Assembly (NCBI GenBank): GCA_013397935.1
Contig: VZRN01000659.1
Location: 2,069,466-2,133,465 of the forward strand
From: Dasyornis broadbenti
Taxonomy: Eukaryota; Chordata; Aves; Passeriformes; Dasyornithidae
Length of the DNA stretch: 64,000 nucleotides
Reading direction: 5' to 3'
Shown in pieces: positions 45,901 to 60,460 of the stretch. The translations under genes were made by a program, and so were the position numbers. Within the stretch, counting starts at the first letter, position 1. The number at the start of each line of letters is the position of its first letter. The notes under the pieces were generated by a model. It ran no database searches. It saw only the letters and a program-made list of their open reading frames with translations, and had not been told where the DNA came from.

Positions 45901-48900
45901 GTTATTAATAAATATTAGAGCTCATATTTTCTATAGAAAATGGCTTAAAATGAAGTTGTTAGGGATTTTTTTTCTCCCCTGTGCTTGGCTACTGCTGATA
46001 TTTTTCGCAGCTTCTGTCTGAGCTTGCCAGATAAGAAATAGTGTCTGTTGGTCTGTCCATCCTCCTTCCTTCGCTGACTGACAGTACTTTGCTGCCCTCA
46101 CTGCAGAATTAACCTTATTGCTCCGGTGATAAGCACAGTGAGAAGCAGATTAGTTCAGCAACGTTATCAGATCATGGCTGCTTCCTTTCCACAGAGGGAT
46201 AAAAACATTCTCTCTCTAAGAAATCCTTCTCCTTTTTCCCTTTCACTGCCTCCAGCATACTTTTAGGATAAATCTGGAAGCATGTAGCATATGTCAAGTT
46301 TTAACAGGAAGGCAGGTGGAGAGGGACTGTTGTACATTAATACCTATCTTTTTGACATGGCCTGATTTCATTCAAATCATTCTTTCCTTTACTGCTGTCA
46401 TTTGGGATGTTTATTTTTCATGCTTTAAAACATTTTTTTATGAACCCTTATTTCTGAGCTATTTTTTTTGCTTGTGTTCATTGCCTTATTTTATTATTCA
46501 CATCCAGAATGCACATACACTCTTAAAAAAAACAGACCCAAACAAACAAAAAAACAAACCCACCCAACAAACAAGCTGCACCTACTCAAAGATTAGAAAA
46601 TGCAAAATCTCAAAAATCTTAAATTTAATGATTTCGGCTTTAAGTCCCTTTTCTTATACATTATTGCTGTCTTAATGATGTGTACATATTTCTGGTCTTT
46701 CCCCAAAACTTTAGGCTCTCTCAGGGTATGGGTGTTATTCACATATTAAAAAAAACTATCTGACCTTGTGCTACATCATATCACAAGTGACCTCTGGTGC
46801 CAGCGATCCAGCCCTTCCCTGAAGAGTGTCCAACACCAATGCCAGAAGCCCTGTTCTGGCTGCCATGTCTTCCTGGGCCCTCAACCAACTCCTCATCATG
46901 ACAGCTTCCTCCTTCGAGCTTCACCAGGAAGCCGGTTTGGCAAAACTCAATGCTTGGTAAGCACTGTCCCCGGAGCAGGTGGCTGCGGAAAGAGAGGCAA
47001 TCTGACTCCACACAGATCCCATCCCACCTGATTTCTTCCTTCTTCTGTCTTGTGTTTGAGGCTTTGGCAGTGCCTAAAACTGATCCCTGAAGGACAAATC
47101 AGTATCTTCGTGACCCCTTAGCGATGACACTGGTTAAAACGTGGGCATGTTCCAGAGCGCATTTCAGCCTGTGCAGGGAAGTTTACCAGCAGAACAGGTT
47201 TGCCTTCTGAGGAGCAAAGAGCCCGAGACAGTGACAGGTTAATCTGTGATAGGTCTACACGAGGTTTCCCTCTCTGTGCCTCAGTCCCCACAGCACCAGG
47301 AGCCTGCAGCAATGCTCCACAGTCTGGGCAATGGGGCAAGCCCTGTGTGTCTCCTTTGCAACCTCACCAGCACGGCCATGAGCCTCAGCGACCTGCAGGG
47401 ACACAGCCCGTGCCTACTGAGCACATGCTTTAAAACCATGGGGTTTTATTTTAAATGGGGAAAAGTGGATGCATTTTCATGGGGAAGGAAAAGAGGAACA
47501 TCCCAGAGAGCTGTGGCCACACCTGGCTCAGTGTGAAGACCACGTTTCAAAGCACCAGAGCTGCAACATTGCCTGGAGCATGCCAGGCATTTTCAGCATA
47601 AACAAAACAACCTGCTTTCCCCTGCCTGCCTTCTCAGGCAGGTAAGAATCACGTGGGCTGCAGTTTTCAGCAGCACTGCCAGCCTGCCTGAGGCAGGCCC
47701 ATGGGATGCAAAATATCTGCCCAAACAGTCAAAATAAGAAATATGGCAGAGTCACCTGCAGTGGAGAGCAGGTGACTGCTCTCTCCTCAGGTCAGACAGG
47801 AGCCCTTGGGAGCCTTAGTAACATTCAGTGCATCCCAGCTTGGAGCATGATTCTCAGGTTATCAGAGCAGAAACCTCACTTGTCTTCCTGACTTTATCAC
47901 ATATGACCTTACACCTCTGTTGATCTGATCTGTGGCTGCTCTTGCTGGCTCTGCTTCATATCTGTGCTTCCCAATTTTACCAATGCTCTGCCTGTGAACA
48001 AGCCTGTGCCTCTGCCCATCTGATGTTGGATTACCTCTGTGATTTACAGTTCAGTTTGTTTCCAGGAGAATGCACTCTCTGTTCTCTCTCTGTGCTGCTG
48101 CTGAGTAAGAGATTGTGACATCTTTAATCTTCTCCCGTGAAGCCCCACTGCACCCAGCTGTCCCTGGATGCCAGAGACTTCAAAGGGCGGGTGGCTGCAG
48201 GGTATGAAAATTCAAGGGGAGGTTTTTTTGCCTGTTGTGATCATTTAGGTGCCTGACCCGCAAGTATTCATGCACACATGCATTTTTAATCACAAGAGCC
48301 CTACGGAATCCCATTTATCTCAGAAAGATTAAATCCCGCTCTACGCCAGGATGTAACAAAACACTGTCGTATGGAAACGTGGCTCCTCTGGAAATGTGGG
48401 TATTTCATCCCCATCTCTTTGCTCTCCTGGGCCTGTGTTTGGTGAGTGACAGAAGGGAAGGCTGCTGGTCTCTGATCCTGGAACCCAGCATGGAGCCTGA
48501 CCCAGCTCACATTTGCCCTCCCTGGCTCTCCATCAACCAAGCAGAAGAACCTGCCTGCAGTTGTTAATACAGACAGGCCTCCAGAATATTTGCTCACTCT
48601 TTGAGGCATCAGCATAATTGCTTTTTTGCCCTGGAATTCCTGCCATGGAGGATGGCACAGAGGATTTAAGATGATGCCTTCTATCTCCAGCATGTTGTTT
48701 CTTCTCCACCAAAAATGTCCTGGTGGACAAGACAGCCCTGGTTTGGGTCAGATCACTCAGTTTTGTGCCAGAGCAGATATAAACTTTAATTTGAAAGTTA
48801 ATCTGCTTCAGAAAGATGAATTCTGAGGCTGTAATTCTCCAAGTTGGAAGGAGCAATTCAATGATTTTTATTAGATAAAGTTACCACCTAATGGCTACAA

Positions 48901-49307
48901 TGAAAAGATGCTTTCACCTAATAATTATTTGTTAAAATGGGCTGCAAGTCTAATACATATTCCTGAACAGTATTTGGAACTGGGGAAGACCAGAGCTGGG
49001 TAATGCCCTGATGCCCTGATGACACCAACCTCTCTCTCATGAATGTGTCCAGATTAGTGTTTAGCCACACAGCAGAGAGTAAACACACAGACAAATCTTG
49101 AGGACTTCTTGCACCTTACAGAAATGGCACAAGCACAATAATGACTCTGTGATAGATGAGGAGAGGCCACACAGTGGTTTTAGATTGCTTGGTTTTACTC
49201 AACTTATAACTGTAATAGGAACATCTTCTTAAAGATGGTCACTTAAACTTTTAATTTGTATGCTGATTAATGTAGTTGAAGGGACAGCGATATAACTTTG
49301 ATGTTGG
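42904..49307. other. Intergenic flank, no gene seen
   Basis: About 6.4 kb. It contains a 20-base poly(A) run (45115-45134) and an A-rich patch near 46525-46575. I see no exon, RNA gene or clear transposon. Open frames of up to about 130 codons lack any recognisable domain. Confidence 0.65.
45115..45134. repeat. (A)20 homopolymer
   Basis: About 20 A residues after gagcac, followed by gaattaaaaaattg. Nothing upstream identifies a source RNA. Confidence 0.9.
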
Positions 49308-49440
49308 TAATCACAGAGAATCATTAAGGTTGGAAAAGACCTCCAAGATCAGCTAGTCCAACCACTGACCATGGGCAGTCCATTCCAATGTTCAACAACC
49401 CTTTCTGTGAAGTTCTTTCTCAATTTCACCTGTTGATAAT
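49308..49440 (-). mobile_element. CR1 LINE fragment, internally deleted
   Basis: In + orientation: agaatcattaaggttggaaa, cctccaagatcagctagtcc, then a jump to cattccaatgttcaacaacc and tttctgtgaagttctttctc. The order is that of a reversed CR1 3' end with the middle missing. Confidence 0.85.
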
Positions 49441-49474
49441 CACTTGTTAACAAGAGATTGTAAGATTGCCATAT

Positions 49475-49625
49475 CATAGAAACATTTAGAATGGAAAGAC
49501 CTTTAAACTCATGGAGCCCAACAACAAACCTTCCACCACTAAACCGTGTCTAAGTGCCAAATCCATGCATCTTTTAAAAATCTACGGGGATGGTGACTCC
49601 AACACTTCCCTGGACAGCAGGGAGG
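49475..49625 (-). mobile_element. CR1 LINE fragment, degenerate
   Basis: In + orientation: atcatagaaacatttagaat, ccaccactaaaccgtgtcta, ggggatggtgactccaacac and ttccctggacagcaggga, again a reversed CR1 3' end. It lies about 35 bp right of the preceding fragment in the same orientation. Confidence 0.85.
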
Positions 49626-49976
49626 AGGTAGGAGCAGGTAGGAAGATTGCTGTTGTTTGTTTTTTCTCAATGAAGAGAAAATGACAGATCTGTCATACTT
49701 TGAAGAGCACTGTACCCATCATGGGAGCACATTTTTCAGAGATTGAGCCTGGCTGGCTGCTGTGCCATTTTAGGGCATAAGGTCTGAGTTTGCCATGTCA
49801 TGAGAAATTATTTTTCACTTAAAAAAATAAAAAGCACCAAATACAACCAAATCACTGAATCATTATAAAGCCACTACATATGTCCATGGAAAAGCTTTTC
49901 CATACACTAATCTTACATGACTTACTAATTTTATTTTGCACTTCAAACAATCCGTACTGTGATGTTTGGAGAGGAA

Positions 49977-50035
49977 GGAGAGAAATACACAAAAAAGAAG
50001 AGAAATACACAGCAGAAAGAAGAGAGAAATACACA
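49977..50035. repeat. Short imperfect tandem repeat (agaaatacac units)
   Basis: Three copies of agaaatacaca at irregular spacing (about 20-26 bp) separated by purine-rich sequence. Confidence 0.8.
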
Positions 50036-53000
50036 GTGGAGAGAGGACTTTTTATCTGGTAAGAAGGAACATATGTTGTAAGGTATGTATTTTAGTAAAG
50101 AAGCCACAACCCTCAAATCTCCACTGCTGTCACCATTCCAAGAGAGTTCCCATCAAACCTACAGTCTCAATATATGAAACAATCAATCAGTCTCCCTAGC
50201 CAAGGAGAGATCCCACTGCCCAAGGCATAGATTGATTTCCCGGTGAGCACACAGACAACTCCAGGCAAGGCTGAAAAAAGAAACAAATTAAAACAAAGGC
50301 TGACAGAATACCTTCATTTTGGTTTCATTATGAAAAAATTCCACCTCTTATTACTTCATCCAAGGTGTCTCTCTCATGTTCATCTCCAGTTTCCACTTAA
50401 ACATCATATATTTTTGTTTAAAAATAAGCTGCCATTGCAGAGAACTAAACTCTTGTATGTAAATAAACAATACAAACTAGTAATATTAATCAAAGGTCTA
50501 AGCACATTCTCTGTACAGCAAATATATTCGAAAATGTATCTTCCTATTCCCTTCCCAGACTATGAATGCAGCTTCAGGAACAAATTATCCAAAATGATCT
50601 GAGGCTGAGTTTATGACAAGAACAATTTTACTTATGAAACATATGTGTTTTGCTTACTGATATTTAAATTCTGTGCATGGGCAATGCATGTGCAGGTAGT
50701 GGAGCAGCCTCTCTTCTGAAGCACTTTTAACCTAATTGTGTAATGGGCTCAGAGTCTAACTTCTGAGGGGAAATATCAGATTGATGTTAAAACACTGCAA
50801 CAACTTCTAAAGAATTGTCTTGGACTACGTGGATCTTCCTTAATCAAGGGGAGGTTTTTCTCCTTGTCAAAAGACAGTCTCTGTCACAGGTACTCTTCTT
50901 GATCCTGCATATGACTTTATACAGGGATGTCAGAGGACTTTAGTTATGTACGTGGTCAGCCCAGAGTGATGTCTTCTTGCCTTAAAATCAACTCATCTCT
51001 CTCGGATGTGAAAGGAAGGAAAAGACAGGTGGTAGTGTAGAGTTTGTACATTTACAAGTCACCAATAAAATTGATTTCTCCAAATTTATACAAAAATGCC
51101 AGCTGAACCCAGCTTTCCTCCGACCTAACCATTATTGTTTTCCCATCAATTCCTCAGCAGTGGCTTCAGGTCATACCTGAAAAAGGATGGTGGCTGAAGA
51201 CAGCACTGTGAGGAATAGAGAGGCACAAGTAAGAGGCAGAGGAGGCAAAGGGCAGTGGTGTAACATAAGAAATATCAATGGTCAAGAGTGAGACCTGGTT
51301 CTGCAAGCCCTTGACAAATTCTACTTACTCCCCAAATTAAAGGCACCTGTGCTTGTGCCTCCTGCTGAGCATGAAATCTCTGTGGTGAGTGGTACAAATA
51401 TTCTCTGCGAGCACAGCCTTCACAAAGCAAAGGAACACAGATGTGCATTTCCCCATAGCTACTCTGAGACCCAACCATCAGAGCCAGTGGCTGCGACAGG
51501 GAAAGACTGACATAAGGGCTTATGCTTCCTACAACTGAAAATCCAGGTTTGATTCTCGCTCCGTCAACTGTTCAGTTCCGAAGGCTTCAGCATCTTTTCT
51601 CAGTAACCACACTCGGCAATCAATATTTCCATAGGCCACTGACACAGCCTTAAAGGCATCCATCTGTGTCTGTCATCGGAAAGCTTCTCATCTCTGTATA
51701 TCCACATTAGCATTCACAGGGAATGAAGCCCTATTAAAAAAATACATTGAGTATGAGGCCTTTAAATAATGCCCTGGTGGATTTATTATGGAGTGTCAGT
51801 GTGTTGCAACACCCAAATGAACATTCATGTGAGAAGCCCCAGAAAATAGCAGGCCCTGTACAGTTTCTTACAAACAAACCTTCTGTACATCATTAAGTCT
51901 TCCCTATAGTAAATCAAGGCAAACACAGCATGCAAACATTTCAGTATTTCATCCCATGCTAAATAAATGCTTGTTCCTATTGTTTTTTAATGACAGATGT
52001 TTCACTTTGAATTTTCATGCACTAGCACAAATCATTCTATAGGCACCTTAAAACGCTGCATGTGTATGTGAATGTATGTGAATAAACTGCAATGGTCAAA
52101 TATGGAGAACCTCTGCATGCCAATTGGTTTTTTTAAGCATTGTCTGTCCATCACTGATCTCTGCACTTGTTAAGGGATGATGTTCTTGCACCCTACCAAA
52201 TCTTCCCTACACAAGATAGATTTCTAGAAATGTCCAAAGTAATACCTATTCATGAGAACTGCCCTCTTTATCAGGCACTTGTTTGAGGCCAAGAATATAG
52301 CTTGGCTGAAACCAAGACCTTAGCAGGTCTTAGCAAGGGTTCAGTTCAAAGAGTTTAGGAGCAGTCCATGCTTGATTTAACCACATGCCTCCAAACAGCA
52401 TACACAGAGCAGGCTGCCTTGCCCCAGCTCCTGTTGCCCAGGCTGCAGCACAGCATTTTCCTGCAGGGATGTGGTGAACTGTCACTTCTGACCATTTTAA
52501 TCAGTCCAGCTGTAGGGATGCTGTGGCTGGGTTGGGATGCCCGTGTCCTTGCAGCACTGCAGCTATGACAGCATCACTGAGATTTTAATGTCTTCTGCAA
52601 ACCTGGCTCAAGTCTTCAGGCTATTTGGACTATGAGCTGGTAAAAACCAGCCTGAGGAGGTGGAGCAACCAAGCCTTTACAAACATATTAACTGATGATC
52701 AGATTGGAAGATTAAAAGTACACTGTGGCTGCTGCCTTCAGCTTGCTTTCAGGAATCACAGTGAAGCTGAACTACTCAATTGTCAAGCTTGCTTTTGTTA
52801 CAAATACTCTCCCTTCTTCCCCCAAACGTGGCATTCTTAATTGTACCTATAAATTACTTCTTCAGTCCGCTTGTGTAGTAGCATGAAAAGCAAGTTTTAA
52901 CATGGAATGTGACAAATCTACAAAAGCACACAAACCATAAGACACCTGCGTTACAAACTGCACCTTTCATCAAAGAAGTGATTTTTTAGTTGTTTCCTTG

Positions 53001-54527
53001 TTGGTCAGCTGCAACAAAGAAAGTAATAAGAAACAAACAATAGCATTCCCAGAGACTCTGCTAATATCCCCTCTATGTCCACTCACTTCTAATACTTTCA
53101 GTCATTTCCTCCTCTGCAGACCACGCATTCACACCCTGGTGTGTGCACAAGCAGGCATGCACTGACGGACAAAGAGCATCCTTCCAGCAAGGAAAATGCC
53201 CTGCATGAGGCTACAGATCACTGAAGGCTAAAACGTTTCTTTATGACACCCCACAGTTGTTGTCAGGGAAGGAGTAAGGCGTCGCAATAATTTTTTCTAA
53301 AGAACATTGGCATGTTTCTGACATTCCTCCCCTTCCTCCAGCAGACAAATACTTTATCAGTTTACCTTTAATGTAAAATGCTTCTTGTCTCCTTCCCAGG
53401 ATGGGAATGCCTGGCCAGAAGAAATTACCTTTCCTGCCACAGAACAAGTTTCTTTTTATTTCAGCTTGTCTTGCCTCCTGCAAGCAGGGCAAGAAGTAAC
53501 CAAGTCTGTGAGCACGGGAGCCACGGGACTGCTGGGGATGCCGGGCGTGAAAGGCGCCTTTATTCTGCCTCTCCCAAATCCCAGCCCCTTGGCTGTAGGC
53601 GTCTACCCAGCACTCCTTGGACCAAGTGTGGAGAATCACATTTCTGCTTGATCAGGCTGGCTGCCTGGAGGAAGATGATTGCAAGCAGATGTACCCATGT
53701 TCTCATGTGAAAGGAATTTCAGCTTTTGTGTCGACTGTACTGCGCAATGAGCGCCCGGCTCCAGGGAGTATTTTAGTGCTCTTTAATTCCTTGCAGGTGC
53801 TGGGAACCAGTATGCACCAGTGCAGCAGGGCTGAGACCCAGGAGAGATGGCACACCTGGGGTCAACAGGAGGGCCAGAAGCCAAAGGCATGACCAGCAGG
53901 CTCATCTTACTTCACGGAATGAGGCTGGGGCTCATTAAGACCCATTTTCCTGGTAAACACCAACCATGCTCAAAACTTCACAAGGCTGCGGCAGCAAAAC
54001 TGTGTTTTACCACAAGTGCGGTGGTTTTTACCTCTTGTTATGGCTGATCCTGGAGGAATGAACAAGGTGGATGTCAATAATATAAAATTAATTTATCTGA
54101 ATATGTAGCTAATGAGGAACAGACAGTGGGTGTGGCATCTGTATATTAAAAAACTCTTTTTTTCAGTGGGAGATCCCACTAATGTTGCAAACGGTCCAAG
54201 AAAATCACAAGCAATTTAAAGAAACATTTGATGCAGTTACAGCTGTATTTTGGAGGCACGTGATGTATTTTCAGTGCCAGAACAGCTAAGACAAGATACA
54301 TATCCAGACATTCAGTGGAAATGGATGTAGCCTTTGGATCACACTTCAGGATGTCTGGCCACATCAGGGTGAATATTCATGCTCATGGGACATACCTGGA
54401 CATACAGTGGCAAAGCAGCAGTATGCAGTCCATAAGGGCCCAGATACTGCACATGGGGCTCACCACCAGGCAGCCAGCCCTATGTCCACATTCAGGCAGG
54501 AGTGCTGCCAAGAGAGGCTCTGCTTAT

Positions 54528-54550
54528 TGCCACCACTTCAAGTGGTGGCA
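54528..54550. repeat. Perfect 23-bp palindrome (11-bp arms, 1-bp centre)
   Basis: Arms tgccaccactt and aagtggtggca are exact reverse complements around a single c. No other feature lies nearby. Confidence 0.95.
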
Positions 54551-57500
54551 GACCTCAGAAGTACCTCCACTGTGGCTTGCTGTTTACTCAGCAAAACCCA
54601 GTCCACCTGGCACAGATTTTTAAACCTAAAGGAACGGTACCTGGAAGCTACTAAAAGCCTTTTCTTTTTTTTGCTGATTTCACAGAAAACATCAGTGCTT
54701 ACTCGTGAAGATGCCTTCTTACAAAATTAAAATTTAGCTTCAGGTCTGATCTGTGAGGCTCTGATGCAATGAATGCTTTTTTAACAGCAAAGGTGTTTTA
54801 AGCAAACTCTGCCCTGCTTTTCCCCACATTTCTGTGTCTGCCCACACAGTTCTTCATAAAGCCATGCAGTGGTCCGGATCAGGGAAGCAGCTTTGGCAGC
54901 AAATACCCCAAGGGAAAAGAGTGAAACAACCTTCCCATCAATTCACTGATCTCTTGATCCACCCTCTCACTGAGTGAATGAGACACAGCACAGTGGACAG
55001 GAAGACACCATGCAGTGTTGAGATCCAGGACAGATGGAACTGAGAAACACTGTGATGTCTCACCACTAGGAACAGCCTCTCTTCTCCCTTCATTCCTTCC
55101 AGAAACTACACTCACCACTTATACCACCTTGGCTCCAACATCATGTGTCTTCACAGTTCAACTCAGTACATCACCAGAAGAATAATCTGACAGAGGGATA
55201 ATCCAGCAAAGAACTAACCCAGTAGCAAGAGAGGATTCACCTGTTTAATTGCACAGTGGCAGCAGCAAGATGCTTTGTGATAAGGGCTGTACCAACACAT
55301 AGGGAGGCTTGCTTGTTGTAGGTATTCCTTAAGAAGCTCTCATAGCATTTCAGCCTGTTTTTCTAGAAAATAAAAACGCCTTTTCAGAGATACCTGCTCA
55401 AAAGCCACCCAGATGACAAGCCTCTCCAGAATTTTGTCCTGCAAGGGCTTTAAAATCCCTGGCCCTCTGTCCAGCCCAAAGGTCTTGTCTCTTGTGAGTC
55501 ATTTCCCTGAAGCAGGTGAAGGGCTGCCAACCAGAGTAGTTTGGGAGAGAAATCCAGTCCTTGGCACACTTTTGGGCTGGGAGATGGAGAGGCAAATCTG
55601 CCACTGTTATTACTTCTACAGCAACAGGAACAAAAAGCGTCTCCAGTGGCTTGGCTGCTTTTTATCACCTTTCTGACTCCAACTTTTGCAGCAAGAAGAT
55701 AGTGCACATCCCTGCTTGTCCCCAGGCACTCATCTTCATGCAGGTTTCTGTCTGTACACACCTTGCTGGGTATTTAGAGACTGAAGCATGTGCCAAGGAG
55801 TTACCTTCATGGACCTTTGGCACTATGTAAGAGACACGTGCCTGCATGGCCCCATGGACAGCTCATAGCACCCTGACCCTCACTGTCCAGGGGTCACAGA
55901 ATAGAGGATGCTGAGGGCATCCAGCCCTTTGCAGAGGCCCTCATGGATGTGTCGCTGATGTTACACTTGTGGCTGAAGGCCACTCATGGGGAGCTTTGCT
56001 GCTCCCTCTTCCCAGCTGCCACGATCCATGACACTGTCCTCCAGCCAGAAGAGCCCGATGATGCCCCAGTGTGCCACTGCCAGGGGTGCAGTGAGATGGC
56101 AGCTACGCCAGAAAGGCACCTCAGTGAAGCTCATGAGCAAGGGCAATCCTGCCAAATGGCCTAATCCAGGTTCCTTCTGCAGGCTGCACTTCCTAACCTG
56201 AACATTCAGCATGTGGATGACACAACAAATCACTTATCAGACAGAAGTCTAATTCCCTTTCTGTCTGGATAAAACACTGATAGATAGCCACTCTGGGAGA
56301 AACCTTCCATAAAACAGAAACTGAAATTTCAGCTAAGCAAAAACTCTGCATAAAAAGATTTCTGATGTTGTTCACAGCCATTTTTCTTATAGCCTGTGAC
56401 TCTAAGTATGCATTTTTTGTAATCAAAACTTTCCTGTATAAACCCAGTGTCCAGAAGAACAGCTCAGAAGCAATACCTCAATTCAGAAGTACAGATCTTT
56501 GTATGCTAGAACCAGTTGCTCAGATAATGTTTTTCAAAATCTAAAAATTAAGGATTAGGAAAACAGTCATGAGACAAATCAAGTAAGACTGGGTGAGAAT
56601 TTTGCCTCAGTAGATAGCCTTGTGTTATTAAACCAGTAACTGGAGCAGAAAGCTCCTTCTAGACATATGCAAAAGGGGGAGAAAAAAGGGGTGTTGACGA
56701 GTCATTAGTCTGAATTACTGGAAAGTGGGCAGCAAACTGACAGGTAGCTTCCAGCAAATTTCTATGTGAAGGTTTAGTAGAACTTTCCCAACCAAAGCTT
56801 TGAGACAACTTTCACTCCTGATCACTAAGAAAGGTTTAGACATTACCCCGAGGAAGCTTTGATATTTAGAAATCTGATAACGCACATGTGATGGGGAAAT
56901 GCCAGCAGAAGGTGGCTACTTTTAGCACTGTGGGAGATGGACAGAAGGGAATCCTGTTCATGAAGATATTTTATTTCAGATTGTTTGACCCATATTATTT
57001 AAATAACACATCAGCCTAAATCAGAAAGAAAGACAGCTTCCTTTTTTACATTTGCGGTTTTGCTTTGTGTTGTCTATAATTGCTGTAAACAGATGCTGCA
57101 GTTACTGAGCTACATAGTAACTAAATCATCTATTTTGGGGAAATTCTTCCTGTTCTCCCACCGACTCTGCCTCTTTTTGGCTGCCCCCCTGCCTCCTCAC
57201 ATTCCAGCCATGGCTCTGTTTATATGCCTGTATTTTTCACAGTACCAGTAACTCAGACTGGAACACATTTGTACCTCTCTCCCTTATGCTAACGGACCTT
57301 GCTATGAATGGCCCCTTCTGTGAGGACACGCGTGAGCTTTCCAGCAGCATTTTGTTGCAGGCATCGATACACAGGTACCCTGCTGCCAGCTTTATTCCAT
57401 AAATAACTACAGCATCATTTTTTAGAGAGGGGCGGCGGAGTGGGGAGAAACCACAGCATCTCCTCCACCATCACCCTGACCCAGTTAAATGAGTGAATTC

Positions 57501-60460
57501 CTTCAAAATCCTCCTCCCCTTCAGACTTCAGTACTCGTCTAAAGCAGATGGCCCCATAAATAATACATCCTAGGAAACCCGATCAGTCACCTCTGGGATA
57601 TGCTTGAGCTCCTGTCTCTCATCATATCATCACTAGATTAGCTCTGGGAATTCTTTTCATTTAATCCTTTTAACAGGTCATGTGTGCAAGAAGTGGTGAC
57701 TGGGAAATTAGATGCATTTGATTGGGCTGGGTTGTTGGTAGCCTGGAGTCAGCAGGTCCCCACTCACTGCTTTTGGGGAATTTTTGGGCACTGCACTCAG
57801 CTGCTGACCCCTCACTACCCAAGCCCAAGGCAAGGGGGCCCAGGACTGATGTGGTTAAACATGGGGAGGCCAGGAAAAAGGGCAGGGGGCAGAGCATCTG
57901 AGCAGCAGCATCATATGTGGCCAGAGTGTTCTCAGCAGGAGGACTTTGAGAAGTCTTTAGTCCCCCATACTTATTCAAATTACTGGATTTTAGCAGGAGC
58001 TCAGAGACATCCCACAGGATTTATTCTCACATTCTCCTAAACTTCACTTCAGGCAACTGGGAAGAAATTCCAAGTACCAGGGATGAGGTGGGTCCTTTTT
58101 TCAGTTACCACCATGGTAACACCAGTTTCAGGGCTTCCTGTCCTCCCTGCCCTGCTCCAGCCCAAATTCCATATATTGGCAAAATGTCCCAGCTTGGTTT
58201 GTGTTACCTTCTCTGCAATGCCCACAAGGATGGGCGTGCAGGATGAAACTGGGGGAGGAGCAGTGTCTGTTCACACGGGGAAGAGAGGCAAGAACAGGGA
58301 CTGCTTTCCATGCCTCCATGCCTGTGGAGCCACAGCCTGGTCCCTGCAGTCACACAGGCTGCAGCAGGCAAGCTCAAAGTTCCATTTCCAAAGTGTTTGG
58401 AAACCACTCAGCTTTTTAAAACATTGATACTGGAAAAGAAAAGCTGGGCTTGAGTCCTTATCTGGAAATGCCTGCAGGATGCACATATTTGAAAGTAGCA
58501 TTGCTAAACCAGAATGGCTTTAAAATCATAACAAATCATATCTTGCATTTCTGCAATGCCTTTCATCCTGTGTTCTCTTCACAAACATAAACAAATGAAG
58601 TTCAACAACACATCTGGCAAAGCACTGTGCTGTGTGGGAGCTTTCACATCCCAGTTTGGTGGATGAGCAGACATGTGGGGTCAGTGGTGGCTGCCTGCCC
58701 TACGTCAGACAGGATATCTGCAGCAGTGGTTGGAATGTGGCCAAGATCTCAGCTCAAGTTGGGAGAAATCTTTCCATGGTAGCCCTGGAGATTTATTTGT
58801 CAAGAGACTTGGTCACAGATCCAGAAAATAAAATCTTGAAGACTGCAGGGGACAAAACAAACTCACCTTTTTTGGCTATCTTTTTTGAGCTTTTCTATGT
58901 CCATCCAATGCTTTGGCAATGTGGAGATGTCACCCCATTTAGGTTCCTGTCTCCTGCATGCCCAGTTGGTATTCTGCTGGAAACCAATTATCAAGAGACA
59001 CATTTACTGTGTGGCGAATCAGAATTTGTTATTATCACCACCCCATTAATTTCCACACACATCTGCTAGAGTACTTGTTTCTGCCTGTGTCTCACATTTA
59101 TCTTCATCTAATCCACTTTTTACTGCCCTTGTCTTAGTGCCAGCAACTATCATGAGGCACTGTAAACACTTGTTAGTTAACCATTTACCAGCTCTTCAAA
59201 TTCCCTGTTACACTAGTTGTTGGAGTTTAGTGAGTTTAAGATCTGCCGTATCATTATTATTCTGTTACATTATGAAATAAGTCACAAGGAAGCACTCTGA
59301 GATGGTCCCAGCCCCCCAGGTGCAGGAGGGGACAAGAAGTTTGGGATTTTCAAAGAGGTCCAATAACTGAGGAGCCCAGTTGTCGGTGGGGCTGAGCTGG
59401 GCTCAGTCTGTGCCAGCTTGTTGTAGAAAGCTCAGCCTAAATCCTTTGATAAGCAAATAATTCAAGAGGTTTTGCACACCCTAAGCCTTCTTCAGGTCCA
59501 ACACAAGCCTAAATGTGCCCTGACAGATCCCACCCTGCTGGCTTCTGCCACCTGTCTGATGCAGCAGGAAGGTGGAGTGGTGCTGCCTGGCAGGAAACCT
59601 CAGACTCAGCAGCTTTCATCTCCTGTCTTTCAGCTGCTGTCCAAATAGGACACATCCCCACTGAACGGGGAATGTTTCTGAAAAGACAACATATCCTGCT
59701 CTCAGAAATGCTGGCTTCATAGCTGCACCTACTTCCTACAGGACAAATCAGGTTAAAATTTCTGCTGAACCAAAAATAATTTTTCCCATACTACTTGACA
59801 ACCTCTTCCTCTGTTGAATGCAATTATTTCTCACTAATTAAAGGGCTACAGCCAGGCTCAGCAGGAAACCAGAGGAGTCCAGTTCTCAACTGAAAACTCT
59901 TCATTTCTGCTCAGCATTCAGGTAGCCAAAGGGCAGGAAACCCAAGCTGACTCCCTCCATGGCACTGCATCCCATTGGCTCTCTCCTCTTTGGAGACAGA
60001 AGCAAAGCCTGGATTCCATCAGCTGAGGAGGCTGTGGTGGTGCCAGACAGGAGAGGGCAGCAGGAGTCAGCACACCCACGGTGGCCTAACCTCAGTGTCG
60101 TGGACACCAGCAGTTGTTACCCAAAGGTTTCTTCCAGCCCAGTTCTGTATCTGCCAATAGGCTAAATAAAATGAAAAAGAGGTCTTGATATCATCTCCCA
60201 GCAGCAAATGATTGCCTTGGTGTGCTGTGCTCCATCCCGTTTGGATCTACAGTGCCCTGTTGGAGTTAAGTTTCCTCTTTCTGCTTTTCTCTGAAATACA
60301 TATACAGTGCACAAACATCGGCAAGATAAAAATATCCCCCCAGACCCCCCCAGGCAACTGCATGAAGCCTGGATGCAGGCAGTTTCATTGCATTAATGGC
60401 CTTATCAGCATGTTCTGGCTCTGCCTAAACCTGTAGCATTCCCCAGCCTCTCTGTGGAGC

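Larger units (their letters stand above)
49626..60460. other. Intergenic flank, no gene seen
   Basis: About 10.8 kb. I find no exon of NCK2 or any other gene, no RNA gene and no clear transposon. It has a short array of gagaaatacac-type units (about 49977-50035) and a 23-bp palindrome (54528-54550). Open frames of up to 145 codons (for example 58632-59069) have no recognisable family. Confidence 0.6.
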
